The notes under the pieces were generated by a model that made no database searches, was not told the origin of the DNA, and saw nothing but the letters and a program-made list of their open reading frames with translations. Below are positions 1 to 5,655 of a stretch of DNA of 5,655 bases, piece by piece; within the stretch, counting starts at the first letter, position 1; every line of letters begins with the position of its first letter. Position numbers and translations under genes: made by a program. The DNA lies in NCBI GenBank assembly GCA_031261385.1, contig JAISJS010000384.1:1-5655 (forward strand), in the 5' to 3' direction. The stretch comes from Treponema sp. (lineage in GTDB: Bacteria; Spirochaetota; Spirochaetia; Treponematales; Breznakiellaceae).

Positions 1-396
1 AATCTTGCCCGCGCCGCGCTTGAGTCTGCTATCTTTGGTATGCGGATTGGGCTTGAAGGCTTCAACAGCCTCGGTTTTAAAGCGAAGGAAATACGGCTGA
101 CCGGCGGCGGCGCAAAGAGTCCGCTCTGGCAGAGCATTGCGGCTCACGTGATGAACCTTCCCGTGCGTATTCCCGCAGGGAACGAAGCCGCAGCCCTTGT
201 CGGGGCGATTCAGGCTTTGTGGTGCCTCGAAAAATCCGAAGGCAAAAAAACCGGCATAGAGGCGCTGGTTGATGAACATGTCGCCCTGGAAGGCGGCGCA
301 ACGGTAAAGCCCGTCAAGGCCGATGTGGCGGCCTACGACAAGGCGTATCAAAATTATTCCCGGTATCTTGGGGCGTTGAGTCCCCTTTACGCATAA
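1..396 (+). CDS. xylB: Xylulokinase, C-terminal part (5' end outside the window)
   Basis: This is the last 131 residues of a FGGY-family sugar kinase; the reading frame is open to the first base, so the start lies upstream. Xylulokinase phosphorylates D-xylulose with ATP to D-xylulose 5-phosphate in the cytoplasm. The C-terminal FGGY domain is recognisable by the nucleotide-binding signature TGGGAKSPLWQ at fragment residues 34-44, preceded by an ARAALES-type helix, and followed by a GNEAAALVGAI stretch that packs against the ATP site in this family. The tail ends in a YDKAYQNYSRYLGALSPLY segment typical of xylulokinases. Full-length members have about 500 residues, so roughly a quarter is seen. 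The xylA gene follows after only 23 bases on the same strand, which supports the xylulokinase call over other FGGY kinases such as glycerol or ribulose kinase. No damage is visible in the part present. Confidence 0.92.
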   Translation, partial: NLARAALESAIFGMRIGLEGFNSLGFKAKEIRLTGGGAKSPLWQSIAAHVMNLPVRIPAGNEAAALVGAIQALWCLEKSEGKKTGIEALVDEHVALEGGATVKPVKADVAAYDKAYQNYSRYLGALSPLYA

Positions 397-402
397 ATCA
401 TC

Positions 403-413
403 AGGAGAAGGAG
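403..413 (+). promoter_or_regulatory. Ribosome binding site of xylA
   Basis: The short xylB-xylA gap carries AGGAGAAGGAG, two adjacent Shine-Dalgarno-like purine blocks. The second (AAGGAG) ends six bases before the ATG at 420, which fixes the xylA start. No promoter or terminator fits in the gap, consistent with one xylBA transcript. Confidence 0.8.
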
Positions 414-419
414 TTATTT

Positions 420-1760
420 ATGGCAGATTATTTTATTGGGAACAAAGAGTATTTTCCCAAGATCGGCAAAATCAAGTATGAGGGGCCCAAAAGCGACAAC
501 CCTCTGTCATTCAAGTATTATGACCCGGAAAAAAAGGTCGGCAAAAAAAAGATGAAGGATCACCTTCGCTTTGCCGTAGCCTATTGGCACAGTTTCTGCG
601 CCGACGGGACCGACCCGTTTGGTTCGGCAACCATTCCCCATCCGTGGAACGAGGGAAAGAACCCCATTGAAAAAGCGGAAAACAAAATGGACGCCGCCTT
701 TGAATTTTTTACCAAACTCGGCGCCGAATACTATGCGTTCCATGACCGCGATATAGCGCCCGAAGGCGACACTCCCGCGGAGAGCGAAGCCAATCTGAAA
801 CTCCTTGTCAAGAAAGCCAAGAAACTTCAGAAGGCCACCGGCGTAAAACTCCTGTGGGGCACCGCCAACGTGTTCACCAATCCCCGCTTTATGAACGGCG
901 CCGCCACCAACCCCGAATTCGGCGTGGTTGCGTTAGCCGCTACCCAGGTAAAAGCCGCCATTGACGCGACGATTGAACTTGGCGGACAGGGCTATACGTT
1001 CTGGGGCGGTCGGGAAGGCTACATGAGCCTCCTCAACACCGACATCAAAAAAGAAAAAGATCACCTGGCAAAGTTCCTTACCATTTCCCGGGATTATGCC
1101 CGCAAGAACGGTTTTAAAGGCGCTTTCTACATTGAACCCAAACCGATGGAGCCCACCAAGCACCAGTACGATTTTGATGTTGAAACGGTCATCGGCTTTC
1201 TCCGCCACTATGGCCTCGACAAAGACTTCCGCGTAAACATCGAAGCCAACCATGCCGAACTGGCAAACCATGACTTTGCCCACGAACTGGAAACCGCCGC
1301 CGTGTCCGGCTTCTTCGGCTCCGTCGACGCCAACCGCGGCGAACCCCGCAACGGCTGGGACACCGACCAGTTCCCCAACAATTACTACGAAGCCGCCCTC
1401 GCCATGCTTTCGATCTTCAAGGCAGGAGGCTTTACCACCGGCGGCCTCAATTTCGATTCCAAGCTCCGGCGGAATTCGATTGACCCCGCGGACCTCTTCC
1501 TTGCCCACATCGGCGGCATGGACACCTTCGCCGTCGGCCTCGAAATTGCCCAGCGCATCATCGACGACGGAAAGATCCCCTCCTTCGTCAAGAGCCGCTA
1601 CAAATCGTTTAATTCCGGCGACGGCGCCAAATTTGAAAAGGGTGAACTTACCCTGGACGCTTTGGCTGCGCTCGGCACGAAATACGGCAAGACCGGCCAT
1701 ACCAGCGGCAAGCAGGAATATCTTGAAAACGTACTGAACCAGTACCTGCTGGGACTCTAA
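420..1760 (+). CDS. xylA: Xylose isomerase (class II, long form)
   Basis: This 446-residue protein converts D-xylose to D-xylulose (and usually D-glucose to D-fructose) in the cytoplasm as a metal-dependent TIM-barrel tetramer. The length and the N-terminal extension (YFIGNKEYFPKIGKIKYEG) mark the class II type. Catalytic residues are visible: His108 and Asp111 in FHDRD, and Trp195 in YTFWGGREGY. All expected metal ligands are present: Glu239 (IEPKP), Glu275 and His278 (NIEANHA), Asp303 (GSVDANRG), Asp314 and Asp316 (GWDTDQFP) and Asp346 (GGLNFDSK). Each sits seven residues later than the equivalent E. coli XylA position as I recall it, so the enzyme should be active. The start at 420 is supported by a strong ribosome binding site. 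The gene follows xylB in a likely operon; the kinase-then-isomerase order is the reverse of E. coli. No xylose regulator or transporter is in the window. Confidence 0.98.
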   Translation: MADYFIGNKEYFPKIGKIKYEGPKSDNPLSFKYYDPEKKVGKKKMKDHLRFAVAYWHSFCADGTDPFGSATIPHPWNEGKNPIEKAENKMDAAFEFFTKLGAEYYAFHDRDIAPEGDTPAESEANLKLLVKKAKKLQKATGVKLLWGTANVFTNPRFMNGAATNPEFGVVALAATQVKAAIDATIELGGQGYTFWGGREGYMSLLNTDIKKEKDHLAKFLTISRDYARKNGFKGAFYIEPKPMEPTKHQYDFDVETVIGFLRHYGLDKDFRVNIEANHAELANHDFAHELETAAVSGFFGSVDANRGEPRNGWDTDQFPNNYYEAALAMLSIFKAGGFTTGGLNFDSKLRRNSIDPADLFLAHIGGMDTFAVGLEIAQRIIDDGKIPSFVKSRYKSFNSGDGAKFEKGELTLDALAALGTKYGKTGHTSGKQEYLENVLNQYLLGL

Positions 1761-1776
1761 GAAAGACCAGGAAAGC

Positions 1777-1861
1777 AACCGCAAAGGTGCAGAAGGCGCG
1801 CAAAGGAAAAGAGGTAATATTCTTTCTTCTTCCCTTTTTCGCCTTATTCGCCTTTGCGGTT
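1777..1861 (+). repeat. Long imperfect inverted repeat downstream of xylA
   Basis: Two 22-base arms, at 1777-1798 and 1840-1861, are reverse complements with three mismatches. The outer 11 bases (AACCGCAAAGG / CCTTTGCGGTT) and the inner six (AAGGCG / CGCCTT) match exactly. The 41-base middle is purine-rich on the left (AAAGGAAAAGAGG) and pyrimidine-rich on the right (CTTCTTCCCTTTTT), so the stem could continue with mismatches. The motif GCAAAGG also occurs twice in the left half (1781-1787 and 1800-1806). It starts 16 bases after the xylA stop and could act as a terminator or mRNA-stabilising hairpin, although the T-run (from 1870) is separated from the stem. It also looks like a dispersed, hairpin-forming intergenic repeat; that cannot be confirmed from one copy. 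Confidence 0.7.
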
Positions 1862-1896
1862 TAATATTCTTTTTTCCTTCCTTTATTTTTGCGGTT
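1815..1896 (+). repeat. Tandem degenerate direct repeat between xylA and uppP
   Basis: Two adjacent units, 1815-1861 and 1862-1896, both begin TAATATTCTTT, continue with a pyrimidine-rich CTTCC/CTTT stretch and end TTTGCGGTT. The second unit is 12 bases shorter, lacking most of the CGCCTTATTCG part of the first. The first unit overlaps the right half of the inverted repeat. The pattern suggests duplication and decay of a repeat element. The rest of this 173-base gap, to 1933, is AT-rich leader. TATAAA at 1905-1910 is a possible -10 box for uppP, but no good -35 box lies at the right distance, so I do not call a promoter. Confidence 0.55.
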
Positions 1897-1933
1897 AAAA
1901 TTTCTATAAAAAAATATTTAAGGTACGGTGCAA

Positions 1934-2782
1934 ATGAGTGTATGGGAGGCCCTCGTTTTAGGGGCGATTCAGGGGATAACCGAGTTTCTTCCGGTGAGCA
2001 GTTCCGGGCATTTGGTCCTGCTCCAGCGGATATTCGGTATCACCGAACCGGCGCTGCTTTTTGATACGATGGTTCATGTGGGAACTCTTGCCGCGGTTTT
2101 TGCCGTGCTTTGGCGCGATATTTGGGATATCCTGCGCCGGATTATCCAGCCGCTGACCGGTTACCTTGTTCTGGCGACCGTGCCGACGGTGATCCTTGCC
2201 CTTATTTTTAAAGACGCCATCGAAACGGCCTTTGCGTCGGGCGCTTTTTTAGGGTTTGCCTTTTTGATCACGGCGATTTTCCTCACCGGTTCCGAATTAT
2301 TGTCTAAAAGACAGGGTAACACCAGGCAGAAAGACCAGATGAACTGGTTAGATGCGCTCATAATCGGGATTATGCAGGGGATAGCGATCATTCCCGGAAT
2401 TTCCCGGTCGGGATCGACCCTTTCCGGCGCCCTTTCCCGAAAGCTGGACCGTGATTTTGCCGCCCGTTTTTCGTTTCTGCTGTCGATTCCGGCAATTTTG
2501 GGAGCGCTTGTTTTACAGATAAAGGATCTTGCCGGAGGCGCAGGGAACGGTGCGGTTGAAACCGCGGCGGCGGAAGCTGCCGCAAATGCCGGTACTGCGG
2601 GCGGTATCGGCGCTCTGCCGATCATTGCCGGAACCCTTACCGCGGCGGTCGTCGGTTTTTTCTCAGTCAGGCTGATGCTGAAAATTGTCCGGGAAAAGTC
2701 CCTTATCGGCTTTGCCATTTATACGGCGGCGCTGGGGATACTGGTGCTCATCGATCAATTTGGAACACATATTCTGTTGTAA
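1934..2782 (+). CDS. uppP: Undecaprenyl-diphosphatase
   Basis: UppP (BacA) is an integral membrane enzyme that removes one phosphate from undecaprenyl diphosphate. It regenerates the lipid carrier for peptidoglycan and other surface glycans and can give bacitracin resistance. With the ATG start it has 282 residues, close to the usual 265-280. The two family signatures are intact: (E/Q)xxxE as QGITE at residues 13-17 followed by FLPVSSSGH (His26), and PGISRSGST at 154-162 with the key Arg158. Hydrophobic segments lie around 44-60, 75-92, 100-118, 141-153, 178-195, 227-247 and 257-275. An Ala/Gly-rich loop at about 200-226 is unusual. The ATG at 1934 matches the family N-terminus (MSxxEAxxLGxIQGxTEFLP). 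A GTG at 1928 in the same frame would add two residues. The ribosome site is weak (AAGG at 1920-1923). It is a single gene, separated from xylA by a repeat-containing gap. Confidence 0.96.
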   Translation: MSVWEALVLGAIQGITEFLPVSSSGHLVLLQRIFGITEPALLFDTMVHVGTLAAVFAVLWRDIWDILRRIIQPLTGYLVLATVPTVILALIFKDAIETAFASGAFLGFAFLITAIFLTGSELLSKRQGNTRQKDQMNWLDALIIGIMQGIAIIPGISRSGSTLSGALSRKLDRDFAARFSFLLSIPAILGALVLQIKDLAGGAGNGAVETAAAEAAANAGTAGGIGALPIIAGTLTAAVVGFFSVRLMLKIVREKSLIGFAIYTAALGILVLIDQFGTHILL

Positions 2783-2796
2783 CAGAACGTTGTGTT
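2764..2796 (+). terminator. Hairpin terminator overlapping the uppP stop codon
   Basis: A perfect 7-base stem, TTCTGTT (2772-2778) and AACAGAA (2781-2787), closes on a two-base loop. Outside a small internal bulge, a second 6-base stem pairs AACACA (2764-2769) with TGTGTT (2791-2796). A T-rich tail follows on the plus strand (TTTT to 2798, then TGTTTT at 2801-2806). The uppP TAA (2780-2782) lies at the loop and start of the right arm. The structure sits between convergent genes, eight bases past the methyltransferase stop on the other strand. It might also act in that direction, but the minus strand has no T-run after the stem. Confidence 0.6.
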
Positions 2797-2804
2797 TTAG
2801 TGTT

Positions 2805-3584
2805 TTAACGGGTACAAATAAAAATCATTTCATCACCGTCCGGTATGCTCCGCTTGTCATAATAGCCATATTCTGCCGTTATATTAAACCCAATATTCTT
2901 TAATATGGCAGCCATATCATCGTATAAGTAATATTTAATGGTTATCATGTCTTCCTTTACCGTTTCTTTCCCGTTTTCAATGATTTTAAATTTGCTGCTG
3001 TATTTTATGTACTTTTTTTCATTATCATAAAATTCATTCCGGGTTGAACGGATAATTCTTTTGCCGCCGGTTTCTATATCATAGGATGTACTTTCATGCC
3101 CCAGCCATTTTTCATCATAGTTCATCGGCTTGAAGATATCAAAAATAAAAAGCCCGCCGGGTTCAAGATGTTCGTATACTTTTTTTAAACATTCTATGGC
3201 GCCTTCTTCAAAGGGAATCCATTGCAGGGCCCGCCAGGGGATAATGATATAATTGTACTTTTTCCCCATGTTTATTTTTGTCATATCATCCTGATGGATG
3301 TGTACCCTTTCCTGAATTTCTTTTCCGAGCTGCGCCGTTTTCTCTTTAAATACTCCTACCATGGAAGCCGACAATTCAACGCAGTCCAGAGGGCGGTTTG
3401 TATTTTCAGCCAGATAAAGAGAAACCCTTCCCGTTCCGCTTGCCAATTCCAGAATGGGGCCGCTGTTTTTTTGGGCGTACTCCGTGTAAAAATTCAAATC
3501 ATCTTTTATGATATCGCGGTTATCATAGTCATAATAATCTGCGGTATTGCTGTACAAGTTTCCCGCAAGATAATCTTCCGTCAT
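2805..3584 (-). CDS. Class I SAM-dependent methyltransferase, substrate unknown
   Basis: This 259-residue protein is a soluble Rossmann-fold methyltransferase. Motif I is ILELASGTGRV at residues 44-54 (the SAM-binding glycine-rich loop), an acidic residue ends the second strand (CVELS, Glu70), QDDM at 98-101 is the next cofactor-contact region, YIIIPWRALQWI at 112-123 is the motif IV region, and LEPGGLFIFDI at 140-150 is the post-motif segment. The N-terminal helix NLYSNTADYYDYDN is common in small-molecule methyltransferases of this type. The ATG at 3584 is preferred because GGAGG lies six bases upstream; a TTG at 3590 is in frame but would sit on that site. It follows the cytidylyltransferase gene by 12 bases, so the two are almost certainly co-transcribed. 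A role in methylating the imported or activated head group is only an inference. The gene looks richer in A and T than xylA. Confidence 0.9.
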   Translation of the reverse strand: MTEDYLAGNLYSNTADYYDYDNRDIIKDDLNFYTEYAQKNSGPILELASGTGRVSLYLAENTNRPLDCVELSASMVGVFKEKTAQLGKEIQERVHIHQDDMTKINMGKKYNYIIIPWRALQWIPFEEGAIECLKKVYEHLEPGGLFIFDIFKPMNYDEKWLGHESTSYDIETGGKRIIRSTRNEFYDNEKKYIKYSSKFKIIENGKETVKEDMITIKYYLYDDMAAILKNIGFNITAEYGYYDKRSIPDGDEMIFICTR

Positions 3585-3590
3585 TTTCAA

Positions 3591-3595
3591 CCTCC
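3591..3595 (-). promoter_or_regulatory. Ribosome binding site of the methyltransferase gene
   Basis: GGAGG on the minus strand lies six bases before the ATG at 3584 and one base after the stop codon of the upstream cytidylyltransferase gene. It decides the start in favour of 3584 over TTG at 3590 and points to coupled translation within one operon. Confidence 0.8.
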
Positions 3596-3596
3596 A

Positions 3597-4505
3597 TTAA
3601 ACCCTATATGTTTCATCCAGTTTTTTCAATTCAGAAAAAGTATCGATCTCGGTGATATCGTCAAACGAACATTCGCGCACGCTTATTTCATAGTCTTTGA
3701 TAAAATATTCCAGTGCAGCCTGATCCCAGTACCGCTCCTTGCCGCCGGGCATTTCATAAACTTGTTTGATATGCTCCGCCAGTTTTGCGCCGTCCTGTTT
3801 GTTCCAATAGGAAATGCCGAACATGTGGTGGCAGTTACGGCCGCCGACCTTAAGTTTTGTGATGATCCCGTTTTTGGTTTCAAAACACCAATCATCGGTT
3901 CTTTCAACCGGAACCCCCAGATAATTGCTGTCATATTGATATTTGGTAATGAACTTGGGGCTGCGTAACAATAAATCAGATTCCAGCACATAGGCGTTTT
4001 GCAGTTGATAGCGGACTATCATCGCAGAAGAAATATTGTTCGCTTCATTATACAGCGGATTTTCCAAAAATTTGATATTGGGATATTTATATAAAAGCTG
4101 ATCAAACTGCTCGCCAAGATAGCCCCGGACGATTATTATTTCTTCTATACCGGCGGCGGTAACCGCGTCAAGCAGCGTGTCAATAATCCGCATTCCCTTG
4201 ACCCGGACAAGCGGCTTGGGGGTGTTCAGGGTGATGGGAACAAGGCGCGATCCAAAACCGGCGGCAATAAATATCGCGCGTTTTACCCGGTATGGTTCAA
4301 GGGCTTTAAGACCCCGGTCACTGATACGGGTTTGGCGATCCTGTCCATCCTGGTCAACAAGTTTTGCGTCTGCAAGCTGATTGAGGGTTTTATTTACCGT
4401 TCCCACAGAAAGGCCGCTTGCCTTTGCGATTACCCGCTGGGTAATTTCTGTTTTGGTATCCGCCAAAAAGGTAAGTATATCAAATTGATTTTTGGTCAAG
4501 CTCAT
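3597..4505 (-). CDS. Winged-helix domain fused to a LicC/PntC-like cytidylyltransferase
   Basis: This 302-residue protein has two parts. Residues 1-70 form a MarR-like winged helix-turn-helix: an LTKNQFDILTFLA helix, then ITQRVIAKASGLSVGTVNKTLNQLADAKLV (about 21-50) as the helix-turn-helix, and a wing ending in ISDRGLKALEPY. Residues 75-302 form a nucleotidyltransferase with the NTP loop AAGFGSRLVP (81-90), TPKPLV with Lys97, NNIS at 156-159, acidic ESD at 175-177, and YWDQAA at 259-264 for the second metal-binding aspartate. Its style matches LicC, which makes CDP-choline from phosphocholine, and the related PntC, which makes CMP-2-aminoethylphosphonate. Ending in EIDTFSELKKLDE also fits LicC. 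It overlaps the AEP-type permease gene by four bases (ATGA), which favours a phosphonate substrate, but phosphocholine or a sugar phosphate remains possible. GGAG seven bases upstream supports the start. The attached DNA-binding domain suggests the protein also regulates. Confidence 0.88.
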   Translation of the reverse strand: MSLTKNQFDILTFLADTKTEITQRVIAKASGLSVGTVNKTLNQLADAKLVDQDGQDRQTRISDRGLKALEPYRVKRAIFIAAGFGSRLVPITLNTPKPLVRVKGMRIIDTLLDAVTAAGIEEIIIVRGYLGEQFDQLLYKYPNIKFLENPLYNEANNISSAMIVRYQLQNAYVLESDLLLRSPKFITKYQYDSNYLGVPVERTDDWCFETKNGIITKLKVGGRNCHHMFGISYWNKQDGAKLAEHIKQVYEMPGGKERYWDQAALEYFIKDYEISVRECSFDDITEIDTFSELKKLDETYRV

Positions 4506-5655
4506 TGTAATGCTCCAGTCTGTTTCGCGTGACGGCGGACAAGGTATATACTGCCTTTTAATAAAAGGTTACACCCCAAAATAAGCAGCGAGACAAATGC
4601 GGCGCTTTCCAACTGCATGGTAGCCTCAAATTGGGTAATCATCAGGGAAACCGGTTTTATCCGCACGGAACTCAAAAAAGATACTGCGGAAATGGTCATC
4701 ATGGAATTCACAAAAAAGTAGGTAAACATTTCCATAATGGTAAACCATGTTTGGGGAATCAAAACATCACGGACAATAAAAAAGCGCTTAATGCCAAGGG
4801 TAAGCCCGACGTCTTCCAGGTTTGCGTTAAGTTTTCCAAGGGAGTTATACGCCATCAGATACGGGGACGCCAAAAAGTGGGTGATATTTACCAGGATAAG
4901 TATCGCCAGGGTTCCATAAATAAATGACCCCTTAAAAAACAATACATAGGACAGACCCAATACCATGCCGGGAATTGCAAGAGAGGTAATCGAAATAAGG
5001 TGCAGCGCTTTTGATAATTTACCGGGAGTACGGGAGGTAAAATAGGCAAAGAGGTACGAAAGAATCGTCCCGATTACAGAAACCGCAAGGGCTATAACAA
5101 TGGAATTAATTAAATATCTTCCCGCTCCCATATTCATCGTGTTGATAATGTTATTAAACGAAAACCGCATATCCACCGGATAGCGCCTGACAAAAGTCAG
5201 CACACCAAAAACAATAACCGGCAGGGCGATTAAAAAACAGACAAGCGCGCAATATGAAGAAGCCAAAATATCGCGAAGAGGGCTTTTTCGTTTTGAGATT
5301 TCCTGAATCACAAAAGTGTTATTGCCCCGGTCTTTGTTGAACAGATCAAATAAAAACGCAATCAGCGCGGGGGCAAGAAGCAGGGCGCCTATCACGCTTC
5401 CCTTGCCAAAGTTGAGCAGTCCCACCACTTCCTGATACATCAGCACGGGGAGCGTAGTACAGCGGCCGCCTATCATCAGCGGAACGCCGTAATCGGTAAA
5501 TATCAGCGTAAATACGGCAAAAACCACCGAAATAAGCGGCTTGCGCAGGTAGGGAAAGGTAATTGCGGTAAAGCGGTTTGCTTTTGGAATTCCCAAAACT
5601 TCCGCCGCTTCATAGGGCGAGCCGTCTTCGTATTTTAAAATATCCACGATCATCA
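4502..5655 (-). CDS. ABC transporter permease, 2-aminoethylphosphonate / Fe(3+) type, C-terminal part
   Basis: The last 383 or so residues of an integral membrane permease are seen; the frame runs off the window edge, and the ATG at 5653 is probably internal. This family has two permease domains fused in about 550 residues. The fragment opens inside the first domain with its EAA loop for contact with the ATPase (YEAAEVLGIPKANRFTAITFP, residues 14-34). It continues through membrane segments near 38-60 and 84-104, a polar linker (105-127), then the second domain with segments near 131-155, 180-205, 212-240, 244-265, 302-325 and 348-370. The second EAA loop is LEDVGLTLGIKRFFIVRDVLIP (279-300). 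The stretch TYFFVNSMMTISAVSFL (311-327) resembles 2-aminoethylphosphonate permeases of the PhnU/PhnV type, but iron(III) or other small-anion import cannot be excluded. The ATPase and binding protein are expected upstream, outside the window. It overlaps the cytidylyltransferase gene by four bases. Confidence 0.88.
   Translation of the reverse strand, partial: MIVDILKYEDGSPYEAAEVLGIPKANRFTAITFPYLRKPLISVVFAVFTLIFTDYGVPLMIGGRCTTLPVLMYQEVVGLLNFGKGSVIGALLLAPALIAFLFDLFNKDRGNNTFVIQEISKRKSPLRDILASSYCALVCFLIALPVIVFGVLTFVRRYPVDMRFSFNNIINTMNMGAGRYLINSIVIALAVSVIGTILSYLFAYFTSRTPGKLSKALHLISITSLAIPGMVLGLSYVLFFKGSFIYGTLAILILVNITHFLASPYLMAYNSLGKLNANLEDVGLTLGIKRFFIVRDVLIPQTWFTIMEMFTYFFVNSMMTISAVSFLSSVRIKPVSLMITQFEATMQLESAAFVSLLILGCNLLLKGSIYLVRRHAKQTGALQ
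4513..4516 (-). promoter_or_regulatory. Ribosome binding site of the HTH-cytidylyltransferase gene
   Basis: GGAG on the minus strand lies seven bases before the ATG at 4505, inside the end of the permease gene. Together with the ATGA stop/start overlap at 4502-4505 it indicates coupled translation. Confidence 0.65.

Noticed and set aside
1252..1737. A 161-codon plus-strand frame inside xylA
   Set aside because: It is an alternative frame of xylA with a Pro/Ser/Thr/Ala-rich low-complexity translation and no homology that I recognise.
933..1784. A 283-codon open frame on the minus strand opposite xylA
   Set aside because: It lies almost wholly antisense to xylA, which has every catalytic and metal-binding residue; its translation shows no recognisable family and reflects GC-biased third positions.
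1777..1896. The repeat region as a CRISPR array or riboswitch
   Set aside because: There are only two degenerate, directly adjacent units with no uniform spacers, and no known riboswitch core is recognisable.
1928..1933. GTG at 1928 as the start of uppP
   Set aside because: The ATG at 1934 gives the usual UppP N-terminus, and AAGG at 1920-1923 is only four bases from the GTG. It remains possible and changes only two residues.
2161..2718. A 185-codon minus-strand frame inside uppP
   Set aside because: It is antisense to a clear UppP with intact signatures and its Pro/Ala/Arg-rich translation is typical of a shadow frame.
1928..3584. A functional link between UppP and the convergent phosphonate/phosphocholine-like operon
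   Set aside because: UppP supports surface glycan synthesis in general, but the genes are on opposite strands with a terminator between them, so adjacency is not evidence of a shared pathway.
3222..3968. A 248-codon open frame on the plus strand across the methyltransferase and cytidylyltransferase genes
   Set aside because: It is antisense to two well-supported genes, spans their junction, and shows no domain or ribosome binding site that would support it.

Overview
The window holds parts of two unrelated gene sets that converge near position 2790. The plus strand carries the end of a xylulokinase gene (xylB), a complete xylose isomerase gene (xylA) and a complete undecaprenyl-diphosphatase gene (uppP/bacA). 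The minus strand carries, in order of transcription, the C-terminal part of a 2-aminoethylphosphonate (AEP)-type ABC transporter permease, a winged-helix domain fused to a LicC/PntC-like cytidylyltransferase, and a class I SAM-dependent methyltransferase.

The organism is bacterial. Base composition looks moderate by eye. The class II xylose isomerase, the adjacent xylB, the GCAAAGG/TTTGCGG-type intergenic repeat and the LicC-like fusion would fit a spirochete such as a gut Treponema, or alternatively a Firmicute. This is an inference from the protein style and was not tested by any search.

Region 1-1760 is the D-xylose catabolic pair. XylA isomerises D-xylose to D-xylulose and XylB phosphorylates it for entry into the pentose phosphate pathway. 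The 23-base gap and strong ribosome binding site suggest co-transcription. Region 1761-1933 has no gene; it holds a long imperfect inverted repeat and a tandem degenerate repeat, then an AT-rich leader to uppP. UppP is a membrane enzyme that recycles the lipid carrier undecaprenyl phosphate. It ends in a hairpin that contains its own stop codon and probably terminates transcription.

Region 2805-5655 on the minus strand reads as one operon. The permease and cytidylyltransferase genes overlap by four bases (ATGA), and the methyltransferase starts 12 bases after the cytidylyltransferase stop, with its ribosome binding site in that gap. The simplest joint reading is import of a small phosphonate or phosphocholine-like head group, its activation as a CDP derivative by an enzyme that also carries a DNA-binding domain, and possibly methylation. 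The substrate cannot be fixed from this sequence. This operon is the part of the window most likely to be a poorly described system.
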